Positions 7,922 to 16,448 of a DNA stretch of 64,000 nt are shown piece by piece. The position numbers and the translations under genes are program-made. The stretch's first letter is position 1; each line of letters begins with the position of its first letter. The notes below the pieces were generated by a model, which saw only the letters and a program-made list of their open reading frames with translations, did no database searches and was not told the DNA's origin. Origin of the DNA: JAMHWF01 sp048500255 (GTDB taxonomy: Bacteria; Pseudomonadota; Gammaproteobacteria; Burkholderiales; Burkholderiaceae_C); NCBI GenBank assembly GCA_048500255.1, contig JASNYH010000004.1:1-64000 (forward strand), given 5' to 3'.

Positions 7922-9577
7922 ATGTCGAGCGTCCTGCCCGCCCCGCCCGAGCGCCGCGCCGCGGCCGTGCCGTGGGCGGTCGGCATCGGCTACCTCGCAG
8001 CCTTCCTGCTGCTCGACTGGGTCAGCTTCATCCGGCCGCTGCACGGCCTGAACATCACGCCGTGGAGCCCGCAGTTCGCGCTGGCGATCGCGCTGCTGCT
8101 GTGGAACCACCGCTGGCTGCCGTTGGTGGCGGCCGGGCTGCTGGCCGCCGAAGTCGTCGTGCGCGGCGTCCCCGACGACTGGCGCGTGACGCTGGGCGCC
8201 TCGGCCGCGCTCGCGCTGGCCTACGCCGCAGTCGCACGCAGCGTGTCGCGGCGGGTGCAGCGCACGCCGGTGCTGTCGTCGCGGCGCGACCTGCTGTGGT
8301 TCACGGCCATCGCCGCCGCCGGATCGCTGCTGTGCGCCGCGATCTACGTCGGCAGCTTCGCGCTCGCCGGGCTCGGCCCCGACGGCTCGGTCTCCGAGGC
8401 GATGCTGCGCTACTGGATCGGCGACGCCGTCGGCTTCGTCGTCGTGCTGCCGCTGCTGCTCGCGCTGCTCGACGCGCAGCGCCGCCCGGCCCTTGCCGCG
8501 CTGCTGCGCCGGCGCGAGGCCTGGGCGATCGCCGCGCTGATTGCGGCGCTGCTCGTCGGCGTGTTCGGCGTCGGCGGTGGCGCCGGCTCGCGCTTCGCCT
8601 GGTTGCTGCTGCTGCCCGTCGTCGGCGCGTCGTCGCGCTTCGGCCTGCCCGGCGCCGTGACGGCCGCCGGGCTGACGCAGGTCGGCCTGATCGTCGCCGT
8701 GCAGGCGTCGCCGCTCGGCGACGCCACGGTGTTCGAGCTGCAGGTGCTGATGGCCGCGCTCGCGATGACCGGCCTGCTGCTCGGCGTCGCCGTCGACGAG
8801 CGCGAGCGCGCCGAGCACGAACTGCGCAGCAGCCTGCGGCTGGCGGCGGCCGGCCAGATGGCGGCGGCCCTGGCGCACGAGCTGAGCCAGCCGCTGACGG
8901 CGCTCGGCAGCTACGCCGAGGCGTCGCGCCTGCTTGCCGCCGCGCCGGCGCTCGCCGATGCCGAGCGCGCGACACGCCTGGCCGACGTGGCGCAGCGCAT
9001 GGGCGGCGACGCGCACCGCGCCGCCGAAGTGATCAAGCGGCTGCGCGAGTTCTTCCGCGCCGGCAGCACGCAGCTGCAGCCCACCGATGTGCGCGAGCTG
9101 CTCGCCGAGGCCGTCGACGCGCACCGCCGCCGCGCCGCCGCCAGCGGCATCGAGCTCGTTTGCGAAGCCGACGCCGCACTGCCCGCAGCGCTGCTCGACC
9201 GCGTGCAGATCGCCGTCGTGCTGCGCAACCTGATCGCCAATGCGCTCGACGCCGCGTCGCAAGGCGCGGCGCCGGGGCGCGTCGTCTTGCGCGCGGCCCC
9301 CTCACGCGGCGCCGACGCGCTGCGCATCGACGTGCTCGACAGCGGCCCGGGCGTCGACGCGGTGCGGCTGGCCACACTGTTCGAGCCGGGCACGTCCGAC
9401 AAGCCGGGCGGCATGGGCGTGGGCCTGAGCATCTGCCGCGCCATCGTCGAGGCGCACGGCGGCCGGCTGTGGGCCGAGCCGGGCCGCGCGGGGCACTTCG
9501 GCCTCGAGCTGCCGCTCGAACGCACGGCGCGGCCCGACGCGCCGCACGAGGAGGAGGAACACCGCGATGCACCGTGA
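7922..9577 (+). CDS. MASE1-domain sensor histidine kinase (551 aa)
   Basis: The N-terminal ~290 residues hold about eight membrane segments (e.g. IGYLAAFLLLDWVSFI, VGFVVVLPLLLALLD) in a MASE1-type integral sensor. A HisKA domain follows with phospho-acceptor His in ALAHELSQPLTALGSY (~residue 320), then HATPase with N-box NLIANALDAA and G-boxes DSGPGVD and GGMGVGLSIC. The HELSQPL type H-box is that of FixL/NtrB-like kinases that pair with FixJ/LuxR regulators. The stop overlaps the response regulator start by 11 bases. The MASE1 ligand is unknown. Confidence 0.92.
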   Translation: MSSVLPAPPERRAAAVPWAVGIGYLAAFLLLDWVSFIRPLHGLNITPWSPQFALAIALLLWNHRWLPLVAAGLLAAEVVVRGVPDDWRVTLGASAALALAYAAVARSVSRRVQRTPVLSSRRDLLWFTAIAAAGSLLCAAIYVGSFALAGLGPDGSVSEAMLRYWIGDAVGFVVVLPLLLALLDAQRRPALAALLRRREAWAIAALIAALLVGVFGVGGGAGSRFAWLLLLPVVGASSRFGLPGAVTAAGLTQVGLIVAVQASPLGDATVFELQVLMAALAMTGLLLGVAVDERERAEHELRSSLRLAAAGQMAAALAHELSQPLTALGSYAEASRLLAAAPALADAERATRLADVAQRMGGDAHRAAEVIKRLREFFRAGSTQLQPTDVRELLAEAVDAHRRRAAASGIELVCEADAALPAALLDRVQIAVVLRNLIANALDAASQGAAPGRVVLRAAPSRGADALRIDVLDSGPGVDAVRLATLFEPGTSDKPGGMGVGLSICRAIVEAHGGRLWAEPGRAGHFGLELPLERTARPDAPHEEEEHRDAP

Positions 9578-10172
9578 CACCGTCTACATCGTCGACGACG
9601 ACGCCTCGGTGCGCGACTCGCTGTCGCTGCTGCTGAGCCTGCGCGGCTACCTGACGGCGAGCTTCGCCAGCGCCGAGGACTTCCTCGCCGCGCTGCGCCC
9701 CGACTGGCGCGGCTGCGTCGTCGCCGACATCCGCATGCCCGGCATGTCGGGGCTCGAACTGCAGCGCGCGCTCGCCGAGCGCGGGCCGTCGCTGCCGGTG
9801 ATCGTCATCACGGCGCACGGCGACGTCGCCGCGGCGCGCCAGGCCTTCCTCGCCGACGCCGTCGACTTCCTCGAGAAGCCGTTCGACGGCGAGCAGCTGC
9901 TCGCGTCGATCGAGACGGCGCTCGCCGGCCTGCGGGCCGTCGACGGCGCGCGCGTCGACGCGCCGCCGCGCCCTGCCGCGCCGGGCGCGCTGTCGGCGCG
10001 CGAGCGCGAAGTGATGGCGCTGATGGTGCAGGGCCTGCACAACCGCCGCATCGCCGAGGCGCTGGGCATCAGCCCGCGCACCGTCGAGGTCCACAAGGCA
10101 CGCGTGATGGACAAGCTCGGCGTCGCCAACCTCGTCGAGCTGGTGCGGCTGGTCGACCAGGGCAAGGCCTGA
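9567..10172 (+). CDS. FixJ-like response regulator, REC plus LuxR HTH (201 aa)
   Basis: Receiver domain 1-~120 with acidic pocket DDD at residues 10-12, phospho-acceptor Asp54 in VVADIRMPGMSG, the switch Thr in VITAHGD and Lys in EKPFDG. The C-terminal LuxR/GerE helix-turn-helix (~140-198) contains LSAREREVMALM and ISPRTVEVHKARVMDKL. Domain order and the EKPFD loop are FixJ/TodT/StyR-like. It is co-transcribed with the overlapping MASE1 kinase. A perfect palindrome starts eight bases after its stop, a candidate binding site. Confidence 0.94.
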   Translation: MHRDTVYIVDDDASVRDSLSLLLSLRGYLTASFASAEDFLAALRPDWRGCVVADIRMPGMSGLELQRALAERGPSLPVIVITAHGDVAAARQAFLADAVDFLEKPFDGEQLLASIETALAGLRAVDGARVDAPPRPAAPGALSAREREVMALMVQGLHNRRIAEALGISPRTVEVHKARVMDKLGVANLVELVRLVDQGKA

Positions 10173-10180
10173 GCGACCTC

Positions 10181-10200
10181 CGTACGGGCTGGCCCGTACG
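10181..10200 (+). promoter_or_regulatory. Perfect 9-2-9 inverted repeat upstream of the antiporter operon
   Basis: CGTACGGGC (10181-10189), spacer TG, GCCCGTACG (10192-10200). No T-run follows, so it does not look like an intrinsic terminator. It lies between the FixJ-like regulator and the leader ORF/antiporter operon. Dyad sites of this size are typical for LuxR-type response regulator dimers. That the upstream regulator binds here is inference. Confidence 0.5.
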
Positions 10201-10266
10201 TCGGCGCGCGAATTTCCGCGGCGCGACCGAACCCCTAACCTCCTCGGTCCGAGGAGAGTACCGGCC

Positions 10267-10335
10267 GTGCCCGACAACAAGTCATCCCACACCGACACGC
10301 CCCGATCGCGGTCAGCGCGCGGGGCGGTTCGATGA
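10267..10335 (+). CDS. Possible 22-aa leader ORF coupled to the next gene
   Basis: GTG at 10267 opens a frame starting MPDNKSSHTD and ending GAVR, with TGA at 10333-10335 overlapping the ATG at 10332 (ATGA). The purine-rich GAGGAGAG at about 10251-10258 could serve as its ribosome site, and the following gene has no good Shine-Dalgarno of its own. This suggests translational coupling through a leader peptide. The peptide is hydrophilic and resembles nothing known to me; it may simply be leader RNA. Confidence 0.35.
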   Translation: MPDNKSSHTDTPRSRSARGAVR

Positions 10336-10652
10336 ACCGGCTGTGGCCGCTGCTGCTGCCTGAACTGCGCGAGTTCGCCGACGATGAACGCGCCGCTGCG
10401 CTGCACGCGGCGCGCGACACTGCGCTCGACGTCGTCGAGCTCGTCGGCATGGCCGCCGGCCTCGTCGCAGTGACGATGCTCACGCGCTACGGGCTGCCCG
10501 CAGGCGAGCCGTCGATGCGCTACGCCGCGATGCTGATGAACTTCGCCGCCGCCGTGCCGCTGCTGGCGCTGGCGCTCGGCCCCTTCCACCTGCGGCGCCT
10601 GCGCCGCGGCCTGCGCGAGCAGCTGATGCGGCGCCAGCGGGGCCGGCCATGA
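10332..10652 (+). CDS. Small two-helix membrane protein of the antiporter operon (106 aa)
   Basis: The N-terminal ~35 residues look soluble and helical (PELREFADDERAAALHAARD). Two hydrophobic segments follow, VVELVGMAAGLVAVTML and MLMNFAAAVPLLALALG, then an Arg-rich cytoplasmic tail. The gene overlaps the antiporter gene by four bases (ATGA), which argues for an accessory subunit or co-regulated partner. No family recognised. Confidence 0.7.
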   Translation: MNRLWPLLLPELREFADDERAAALHAARDTALDVVELVGMAAGLVAVTMLTRYGLPAGEPSMRYAAMLMNFAAAVPLLALALGPFHLRRLRRGLREQLMRRQRGRP

Positions 10653-11908
10653 CGACGATCCAGCTCGCCGGCGCAGCGCTGTTCGCGATCGCGCTGCTGC
10701 ACACCTTCTCGACCAAGTTCTTCGAGCGCATGGCGCACCGCCGGCCCGACCACGCCGGCGTCTGGCACCTGATGGCCGAGGTCGAGGTCGTGTTCGGCTT
10801 CTGGGCGATGGTGCTCGTCGTCGCGATGGCGGCGATGCACGGCAGCCGCGACGCCACGGCCTACCTCGACTCGCGCGACTTCACCGAGCCGATGTTCGTG
10901 TTCGCCATCATGGTCGTCGCCGGCAGCCGAGCCGTGCTGCAGCTCGCGCGCTCGCTGGTGACGACGATCGCCGGCTTCGTGCCGCTGTCGGGCGCGATGG
11001 CGTTCCACTTCGTCACGCTGGCCTTCGTGCCGCTGCTCGGCTCGCTGATCACGGAGCCGGCGGCGATGACGCTGGCAGCCATGATCCTGCGCGACCGCAT
11101 CTTCGCGCTGCCCGGCGTGTCGCAGAAGCTCAAGTACGCGACGCTCGGCGTGCTGTTCGTCAACGTGTCGATCGGCGGCACGCTGACGCCGTTCGCCGCG
11201 CCGCCGGTGCTGATGGTCGCCGCCAAGTGGAACTGGGACTCGTGGTTCATGCTGACCCACTTCGGCTGGAAGGCGGCGGTCGCGGTCGGCGTCAACGCCC
11301 TCGTGACGACGCTCGTCTTCAAGCGCGAGCTGCGCGCGCTGCCGCGCTCGGGCAACGACGACAGCAGCGTGAACCGTCTGCCGGGCTGGGTCAGCGTGCT
11401 GCACGTGCTGCTGCTGGGCGGCGTCGTCGCCTTCGCGCACCACCCGCCCGTCTTCCTCGGACTGCTGCTGTTCTTCCTCGGCTTCGCGACGGCCTATCCG
11501 CAGTACCAGGACCGTCTGATCCTGCGCGAGGGGCTGCTCGTCGCCTTCTTCCTCGCCGGCCTGGTCGTGCTCGGCGGCCAGCAGCAGTGGTGGCTCGAGC
11601 CGCTGCTGCGCGGCATGGATTCCGACACGGTGTACTTCGGCGCGGCGGCGCTGACCGCCGTCACCGACAACGCCGCGCTGACCTACCTCGGCTCGATGGT
11701 CGACGGACTGAGCGACGAGTTCAAGGTCGCGCTCGTCGCCGGCGCCGTCACGGGCGGCGGCCTGACGGTGATCGCCAACGCGCCCAACCCGGCCGGCTTC
11801 GCGATCCTGCGCCATCACTTCGAGGACGAGACGATCCATCCCCTGGGCCTGCTCGTCGCGGCGCTGCCGCCGACGCTGACGGCCGTGCTCGCATTCAGGC
11901 TGCTCTGA
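10649..11908 (+). CDS. Putative Na+/H+ antiporter (419 aa)
   Basis: Polytopic protein with about ten to twelve hydrophobic segments. The conserved stretch VNVSIGGTLTPFAAPPVLMV, followed much later by TAVTDNAALTYLGSMVDGL and GGGLTVIANAPNPAGFAIL, matches the family annotated as putative Na+/H+ antiporter (Na_H_antiport_3) and resembles ArsB/NhaD-type ion transporters. It would exchange monovalent cations for protons at the inner membrane; the ion is not proven. Middle gene of three rightward genes downstream of the palindrome at 10181. Confidence 0.82.
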   Translation: MTTIQLAGAALFAIALLHTFSTKFFERMAHRRPDHAGVWHLMAEVEVVFGFWAMVLVVAMAAMHGSRDATAYLDSRDFTEPMFVFAIMVVAGSRAVLQLARSLVTTIAGFVPLSGAMAFHFVTLAFVPLLGSLITEPAAMTLAAMILRDRIFALPGVSQKLKYATLGVLFVNVSIGGTLTPFAAPPVLMVAAKWNWDSWFMLTHFGWKAAVAVGVNALVTTLVFKRELRALPRSGNDDSSVNRLPGWVSVLHVLLLGGVVAFAHHPPVFLGLLLFFLGFATAYPQYQDRLILREGLLVAFFLAGLVVLGGQQQWWLEPLLRGMDSDTVYFGAAALTAVTDNAALTYLGSMVDGLSDEFKVALVAGAVTGGGLTVIANAPNPAGFAILRHHFEDETIHPLGLLVAALPPTLTAVLAFRLL

Positions 11909-11921
11909 CGGAGGGCCCGCC

Positions 11922-12059
11922 ATGAACTCCACCTCCATGTTCGCCATCGACTGGGCCGCCTGGTGGGCCAGCGTGAGCCCCGAGTTCGCCTTCCTGCTCG
12001 CGCTGCCCTTCGTCGTCGCCGCGCTCGGGCTCGTCGCCGACCGGCTGCGCCGGCGCTGA
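11922..12059 (+). CDS. 45-aa single-span membrane protein
   Basis: ATG 11922 follows GGAGGGC 13 bases after the antiporter stop. The frame encodes MNSTSMFAIDWAAWWASV at the start, then a single hydrophobic helix (FAFLLALPFVVAALGLVA) and the basic end DRLRRR. Position, ribosome site and a positive-inside tail support a real small protein, possibly an antiporter companion. It ends four bases before the convergent hybrid kinase gene. Confidence 0.6.
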   Translation: MNSTSMFAIDWAAWWASVSPEFAFLLALPFVVAALGLVADRLRRR

Positions 12060-12063
12060 GCGC

Positions 12064-15063
12064 TCAGGCGCCGAGCGCGCGCGCCAGCGCCGCCGCCTGC
12101 GCGCGCAAGGCCTCGTGCACGTCGCGCGCCGCCGCCGCCAGCCGTGACGTGTCGCCGGGCGGCGCAAGCGCCGCGTCGACGGCATCGAGCGCCTGCTGCA
12201 CGCGCACCGCGCCGACGGCCAGGCAGGCGCCGCGCAGCGAATGGCACAAGGCGCGCACGCGCACCGCGTCGCCGGCGCCGACGGCCTCGGGCAGCGGCGC
12301 GATGCCGTCGCGGTAGGCGTCGACGAAGGCGCGCAGCACGCGCTCGAGCGACGTCCACTGCCCGCCGACGTTCTTCAGCGCGCGCTCGACGTCCAGCCCG
12401 TCGACGCCGCGCAGCCGCTCGCCGAGCGTCGGCGCGGCCGCGCGCGCCGCGTCCGCCGGCGCAGCATTCGCGGCGGACGCACCGCCCGCGCCGGACGGCA
12501 ACGGCAGCCAGCGCAGCAGCGTGGCGAACAGCTGCTCGGGATCGACGGGCTTGGCGACGTGATCGTTCATGCCCGCGGCCAGGCAGGCGGCGCGATCCTC
12601 GTCGAAGGCGTTGGCCGTCATCGCGATCACGGGCAGCGCGCGGCCGCTGCGCCGGCGCAGCAGACGCGTCGCCGCGAGACCGTCGGTGCCCGGCATCTGC
12701 ACGTCCATCAGCACGAGGTCGTACGGGCGCGTCGTCGCCAGCTCGACGGCGCGCGCGCCGTCGTCGCTCGTCTCGATGACGAGGCCCGTGCCGCGCAGCA
12801 GCTCGACGGCCATCTCCTGGTTGACCGGGTTGTCCTCGACGAGCAGCACGCGCTGGCCGGCGTGGCGGCGCCGCAGCAGCGCCTCGGCCTCGCCGGCGGC
12901 CGACTCGCGCGCCAGCGCGACCGGCGAGCGCCCGCGCAGCACGCGCACCAGGGCATCGTGCAACGCCGAGGCGGTGATCGGCTTGACGAGCACGGCCTCG
13001 CAGCCGGCCGCGCGCGCCTGCTGCCACATCGCCGGCTCGTCGTGCGCCGTCACCAGGATGCTCGGCGGCTGCGCGTCGCCGAGCGCGGCGCGCAGCGCGC
13101 GCAGCGTCTCGATGCCGTCCATCGGCGCCATGCGCCAGTCGACGAGCAGCACGTCCCAGGGGCGGCCGGCGGCCATCGTCGCGTGGGTAGCACGCAGCGC
13201 CTCGGCACCGCCGGGCTGGGCGTCGACCTCGAGGCCCAGCGTGCGCAGGCGATCGCCGATCGCCGTCAACGCCTCGGGCAGGTCGTCCACCACTAGCGCG
13301 CGCAGGCCGGCCAGCGTGATCGGCGCAGCGCGCTCGCCGGCCTCGGCCGCGCGATCGAACCAGGCGGTGAACCAGAACGTGCTGCCCTCGCCCGGCGTGC
13401 TCTCAACGCCGACTTCGCCGCCCATCATGGCGGCGATGTGGCGCGTCAGCGCGAGGCCCAGGCCGGTGCCGCCGTGGCGCCGGCCCGTCGACGCGTCGGC
13501 CTGCTCGAAGGCGCTGAACAGCGCGCCCTGGCGCTCGGGCGCGATGCCCTCGCCGGTGTCGCGCACCTCGAAGCGCACCTGCAGGCGCGAGCCGGCCTCG
13601 CGCAGCAGGTCGCCACGCAGGCGCACCCAGCCGCGCGGCGTGAACTTGACGGCGTTGCTCAACAGATTGATCAGCGCCTGCGAAAGCCGCGTCGGATCGC
13701 CGCGCAGGCGCTCGGGCAGGTGGTCGGTGTCGACGATCAGCTCGAGCCCCTTGTCGCGCGCCCGCGCGCCGACGAGGTCGAAGCTGCGCGACAGCACCTC
13801 GTCGATCGAGAACTCGACGCTCTCGAGCTCCATCTTGCCGGCCTCGATCTTCGACAGGTCGAGGATGTCGTTGATCACCTGCAGCAGGTGCCGCGCCGCA
13901 TCGTCGACCTTCGCCAGCCGCTCGCGCTGCAGCGTGTCGCGCGTGTCGCGCGCCATCAGGTGCGTGAAGCCGATGATGGCGTTCATCGGGGTGCGGATCT
14001 CGTGGCTCATGTTGGCGAGGAACGCGCTCTTCGCGCGGTTGGCGCTCTCGGCCTCGTCGGCGCGGCGCGCCAGCTCGAGGCGCATCGCCTCCAGGTCGGC
14101 GGTGCGCTGCGCGACCTCGAGCTCCAGGTCGGCGCGGTGCGTCTCCAGCGCGCGCCGCGCGCGCACCACCGGCGTGATGTCGTCGGCCACCATGACGATG
14201 CCGCCGATCGCGCCGTCGACGTCGCGCCAGGGCACGACGGCCCAGCTCAGCCAGTGCTCGCCGCCGCCGGGCGCGATCCAGCGATATTCGTCGTCGCGCA
14301 CCGCCTCGCCGGCGAACGCGCGGCGGTACGTGTCGAGCCACTCGGCGGGCTGCTCGGGCAGCAGCTCCAGATGCTTCACGCCGGTCAGGTCGGTACGGCC
14401 CCGTCCGTAGGCCTGGGTCCAGCCCACGCTGGCCGCGAGATAGACCAGTTCGCGATCGAGCATCGCCATCATGTTCGGCGCCTCGCGCACGAAAGTCGCC
14501 AGCTGCGCGCGCGAGCGGTGCTCGGCGGTGCGCGCTGCGCCGCGCGCCGCCTCGGCGTCGCGCAGCGCCGCCTCCTGAATCAGGCGCCCGGCGACGAGCA
14601 GCGTCAACAGCACGAGCGCCGCCGCCGTGACCACCGGGAAACGGAACGCGCCCGGATAGGCGGCGACGACGGCGGCGACGGAGGCGACCAGCGTCAGCAA
14701 CGCGATGCGCCAGTTGCTCAGCGCGAGCGCGAAGGCGAAGGGGACCCAGAACCCCTGCGGCACGGTGCCGCGCGTGAACGACAGCGGGTCGAAGAGGAAC
14801 GGCAGCGCGAGCGTCATCGCCAGCGGCATCACGCCGGCGGCGCGGTCGAGGCGGCGCCAGTACAGCAGCGCGGACACCGCGAAGACGAACGCCATGTAGG
14901 CCAGCGCCGCGGTGCGCCGCTGGACCAGCGCCGTCTCGAAGCCCGGCAGGGCCGCGAGACCCGCGATGATGACCAGCGGCTGCACCAGCGCGACGACGTG
15001 CAGCAGCGTCGCCGTCCACAACGCGACGAGCGTCAGCCGGCGCCGGTCGAAGCTTGCCGACAC
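12064..15063 (-). CDS. Hybrid sensor histidine kinase with two receivers and HPt (999 aa)
   Basis: Domains in order: five to six membrane helices (1-~165); PAS domain (~190-300, EAPNMMAMLDRELVYLA); HisKA with His in NMSHEIRTPMNAIIGF (~345); HATPase (INLLSNAVKFTP; DTGEGI; GGTGLGLAL); degenerate-looking first receiver (VVDDLPEAL, phospho-site region LLVDWRMAPMDG); second receiver (LVEDNPVNQE, Asp in LMDVQMPGTDG); C-terminal HPt with His in CHSLRGACLAVGA. This is a BarA/ArcB-style phosphorelay. It is monocistronic, convergent with the antiporter operon; no cognate output gene adjoins it, so the target is unknown. Confidence 0.94.
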   Translation of the reverse strand: MSASFDRRRLTLVALWTATLLHVVALVQPLVIIAGLAALPGFETALVQRRTAALAYMAFVFAVSALLYWRRLDRAAGVMPLAMTLALPFLFDPLSFTRGTVPQGFWVPFAFALALSNWRIALLTLVASVAAVVAAYPGAFRFPVVTAAALVLLTLLVAGRLIQEAALRDAEAARGAARTAEHRSRAQLATFVREAPNMMAMLDRELVYLAASVGWTQAYGRGRTDLTGVKHLELLPEQPAEWLDTYRRAFAGEAVRDDEYRWIAPGGGEHWLSWAVVPWRDVDGAIGGIVMVADDITPVVRARRALETHRADLELEVAQRTADLEAMRLELARRADEAESANRAKSAFLANMSHEIRTPMNAIIGFTHLMARDTRDTLQRERLAKVDDAARHLLQVINDILDLSKIEAGKMELESVEFSIDEVLSRSFDLVGARARDKGLELIVDTDHLPERLRGDPTRLSQALINLLSNAVKFTPRGWVRLRGDLLREAGSRLQVRFEVRDTGEGIAPERQGALFSAFEQADASTGRRHGGTGLGLALTRHIAAMMGGEVGVESTPGEGSTFWFTAWFDRAAEAGERAAPITLAGLRALVVDDLPEALTAIGDRLRTLGLEVDAQPGGAEALRATHATMAAGRPWDVLLVDWRMAPMDGIETLRALRAALGDAQPPSILVTAHDEPAMWQQARAAGCEAVLVKPITASALHDALVRVLRGRSPVALARESAAGEAEALLRRRHAGQRVLLVEDNPVNQEMAVELLRGTGLVIETSDDGARAVELATTRPYDLVLMDVQMPGTDGLAATRLLRRRSGRALPVIAMTANAFDEDRAACLAAGMNDHVAKPVDPEQLFATLLRWLPLPSGAGGASAANAAPADAARAAAPTLGERLRGVDGLDVERALKNVGGQWTSLERVLRAFVDAYRDGIAPLPEAVGAGDAVRVRALCHSLRGACLAVGAVRVQQALDAVDAALAPPGDTSRLAAAARDVHEALRAQAAALARALGA

Positions 15064-15254
15064 GAGTCCCTCCCCCGCCCGAGCGGGCCTGCAGTGTCCA
15101 TCCGATGGCGGCGGCGTCGGTGCGCCGCGCCGTCACGCCGAACGGTCACCGATTCCGCCTTCGGCCGAATCCGGGTCAACCCGAGGTCGAGGCCCGCGCC
15201 GGCATCATCCGTCTGGCCGATGCGCGCCGATCGGTTCGGCAGCCAGGAAGCGGC

Positions 15255-16448
15255 TCAGCCCGCGTGCCGGCGCAACGTCGCCATGCGCAGCGCCCCGGCC
15301 GCCGCCGCCACAACCAGCGCCGTGCCGCAGGCCTGCAGCGCGACGCCGACGCCCCAGCGCTGCAGCAGCGCGCCGGCGGCGACGCCCGAGGCCGCCGGCA
15401 CGACTTGCGACACGATGGTGTACATCGCGACGACGCGCCCGCGCAGCGCGTCGGGCGCGGCGGCCTGGATGCCGGCCACGATCAGAGACAGCGCGAGTCC
15501 GCCCGCCACGCCCACCGCGCCGAGCAGCGCGACGGCGGCGCGCGCGTCGTGTGCGGCGCCGAGCGCCGCGAGACCGACGCCGGCCCCAGCCGTCGCGGCG
15601 AGGATGGTGCGGCCGTGATGCAGGCGCCGCTGCAACGCGAGCGCGGCGAGGCCGCCCGCGATCAGCGCCAGCGCGAGCGAGCCGAGGAAGGTGCCGCGCT
15701 GCAGCTCGCCCAGGCCGAGCTGCGTCGCGGCCAGGCGCGGCAGCAGCACCGTCATCGGCCCCATCGCGAGGTAGCCCGCCATCGCGGCGAGCATCAGTTG
15801 CGCGAGCAGCGGGCGCGCCGCGACGGCGGCGACGCCCTCGGCGATCTCGGCACGCAGCGGCGCATGCGCGCGCCCGCCGGCACGCGTGCGCACGGCCAGC
15901 AGGGCGAGCGACGCCAAGCCGAACAGCAGCGCCGCCGTCGCGAACACGCCGGGCCAGCCGGCGGCACGCCGCGCCAGCGCGAGCACCAGCGGGCCGAGGC
16001 CGAAGCCGAGCATCACGAACAGGTTGAATGCCACCGTCGCCGGCTTCAGCTCGTCGGCGCGCGCGATCTGGCCGAGCGTGGCCATGCGCGCCGGCGCGAC
16101 GAACGACCAGCCGGCGCCGGCCAGCAAAGCGGCCAGCGCGAGCGGCGCGACACGCGCTGCCGGATCGGCGATGAAGGCATCGGCCGCCCACAGCAGCAGC
16201 GCCGCCGCGACGAACGATGCCTGCGCGCCGTGGATCAGCCGCGTCGGCGAATAACGGTCGCACCACGCGCCGGCGATCCAGCCGAGCACGAACGGTGGCC
16301 CGAAGCACAGGCCGAAGCCGATGCCCGCGAGCAGGTCGGAGCCGATCGCCTCCTGCGCGTACAGGATCACGGCGTAGTTGACGACATGCCCGGCGGTGAA
16401 CGCCGCCAGGCACGAGGCGTAGAACGCGCCGTGGCGCCGCAGGATCAC
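15255..16448 (-). CDS. MFS transporter, EntS-like exporter type (397 aa)
   Basis: Twelve predicted transmembrane segments of the major facilitator fold; length ~400 fits the EntS/MdfA-like drug or metabolite exporters. The motif-A-like loop GAWCDRYSPTRLIHG lies after TM2, and DALRGRVVAMYTIVS lies in the second half, as in MFS_3/EntS-type proteins. The GTG start overlaps the stop of the heme-propeller gene (GTGA), making it the last gene of a five-gene operon. The stretch 15064-15254 between this stop and the hybrid kinase start shows no gene. Confidence 0.88.
   Translation of the reverse strand: MILRRHGAFYASCLAAFTAGHVVNYAVILYAQEAIGSDLLAGIGFGLCFGPPFVLGWIAGAWCDRYSPTRLIHGAQASFVAAALLLWAADAFIADPAARVAPLALAALLAGAGWSFVAPARMATLGQIARADELKPATVAFNLFVMLGFGLGPLVLALARRAAGWPGVFATAALLFGLASLALLAVRTRAGGRAHAPLRAEIAEGVAAVAARPLLAQLMLAAMAGYLAMGPMTVLLPRLAATQLGLGELQRGTFLGSLALALIAGGLAALALQRRLHHGRTILAATAGAGVGLAALGAAHDARAAVALLGAVGVAGGLALSLIVAGIQAAAPDALRGRVVAMYTIVSQVVPAASGVAAGALLQRWGVGVALQACGTALVVAAAAGALRMATLRRHAG

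Noticed and set aside
10181..10200. Reading the 9-2-9 dyad as an intrinsic terminator of the kinase/regulator operon
   Set aside because: No T-run follows and the two-base loop is too tight for a terminator hairpin; an operator fits better.
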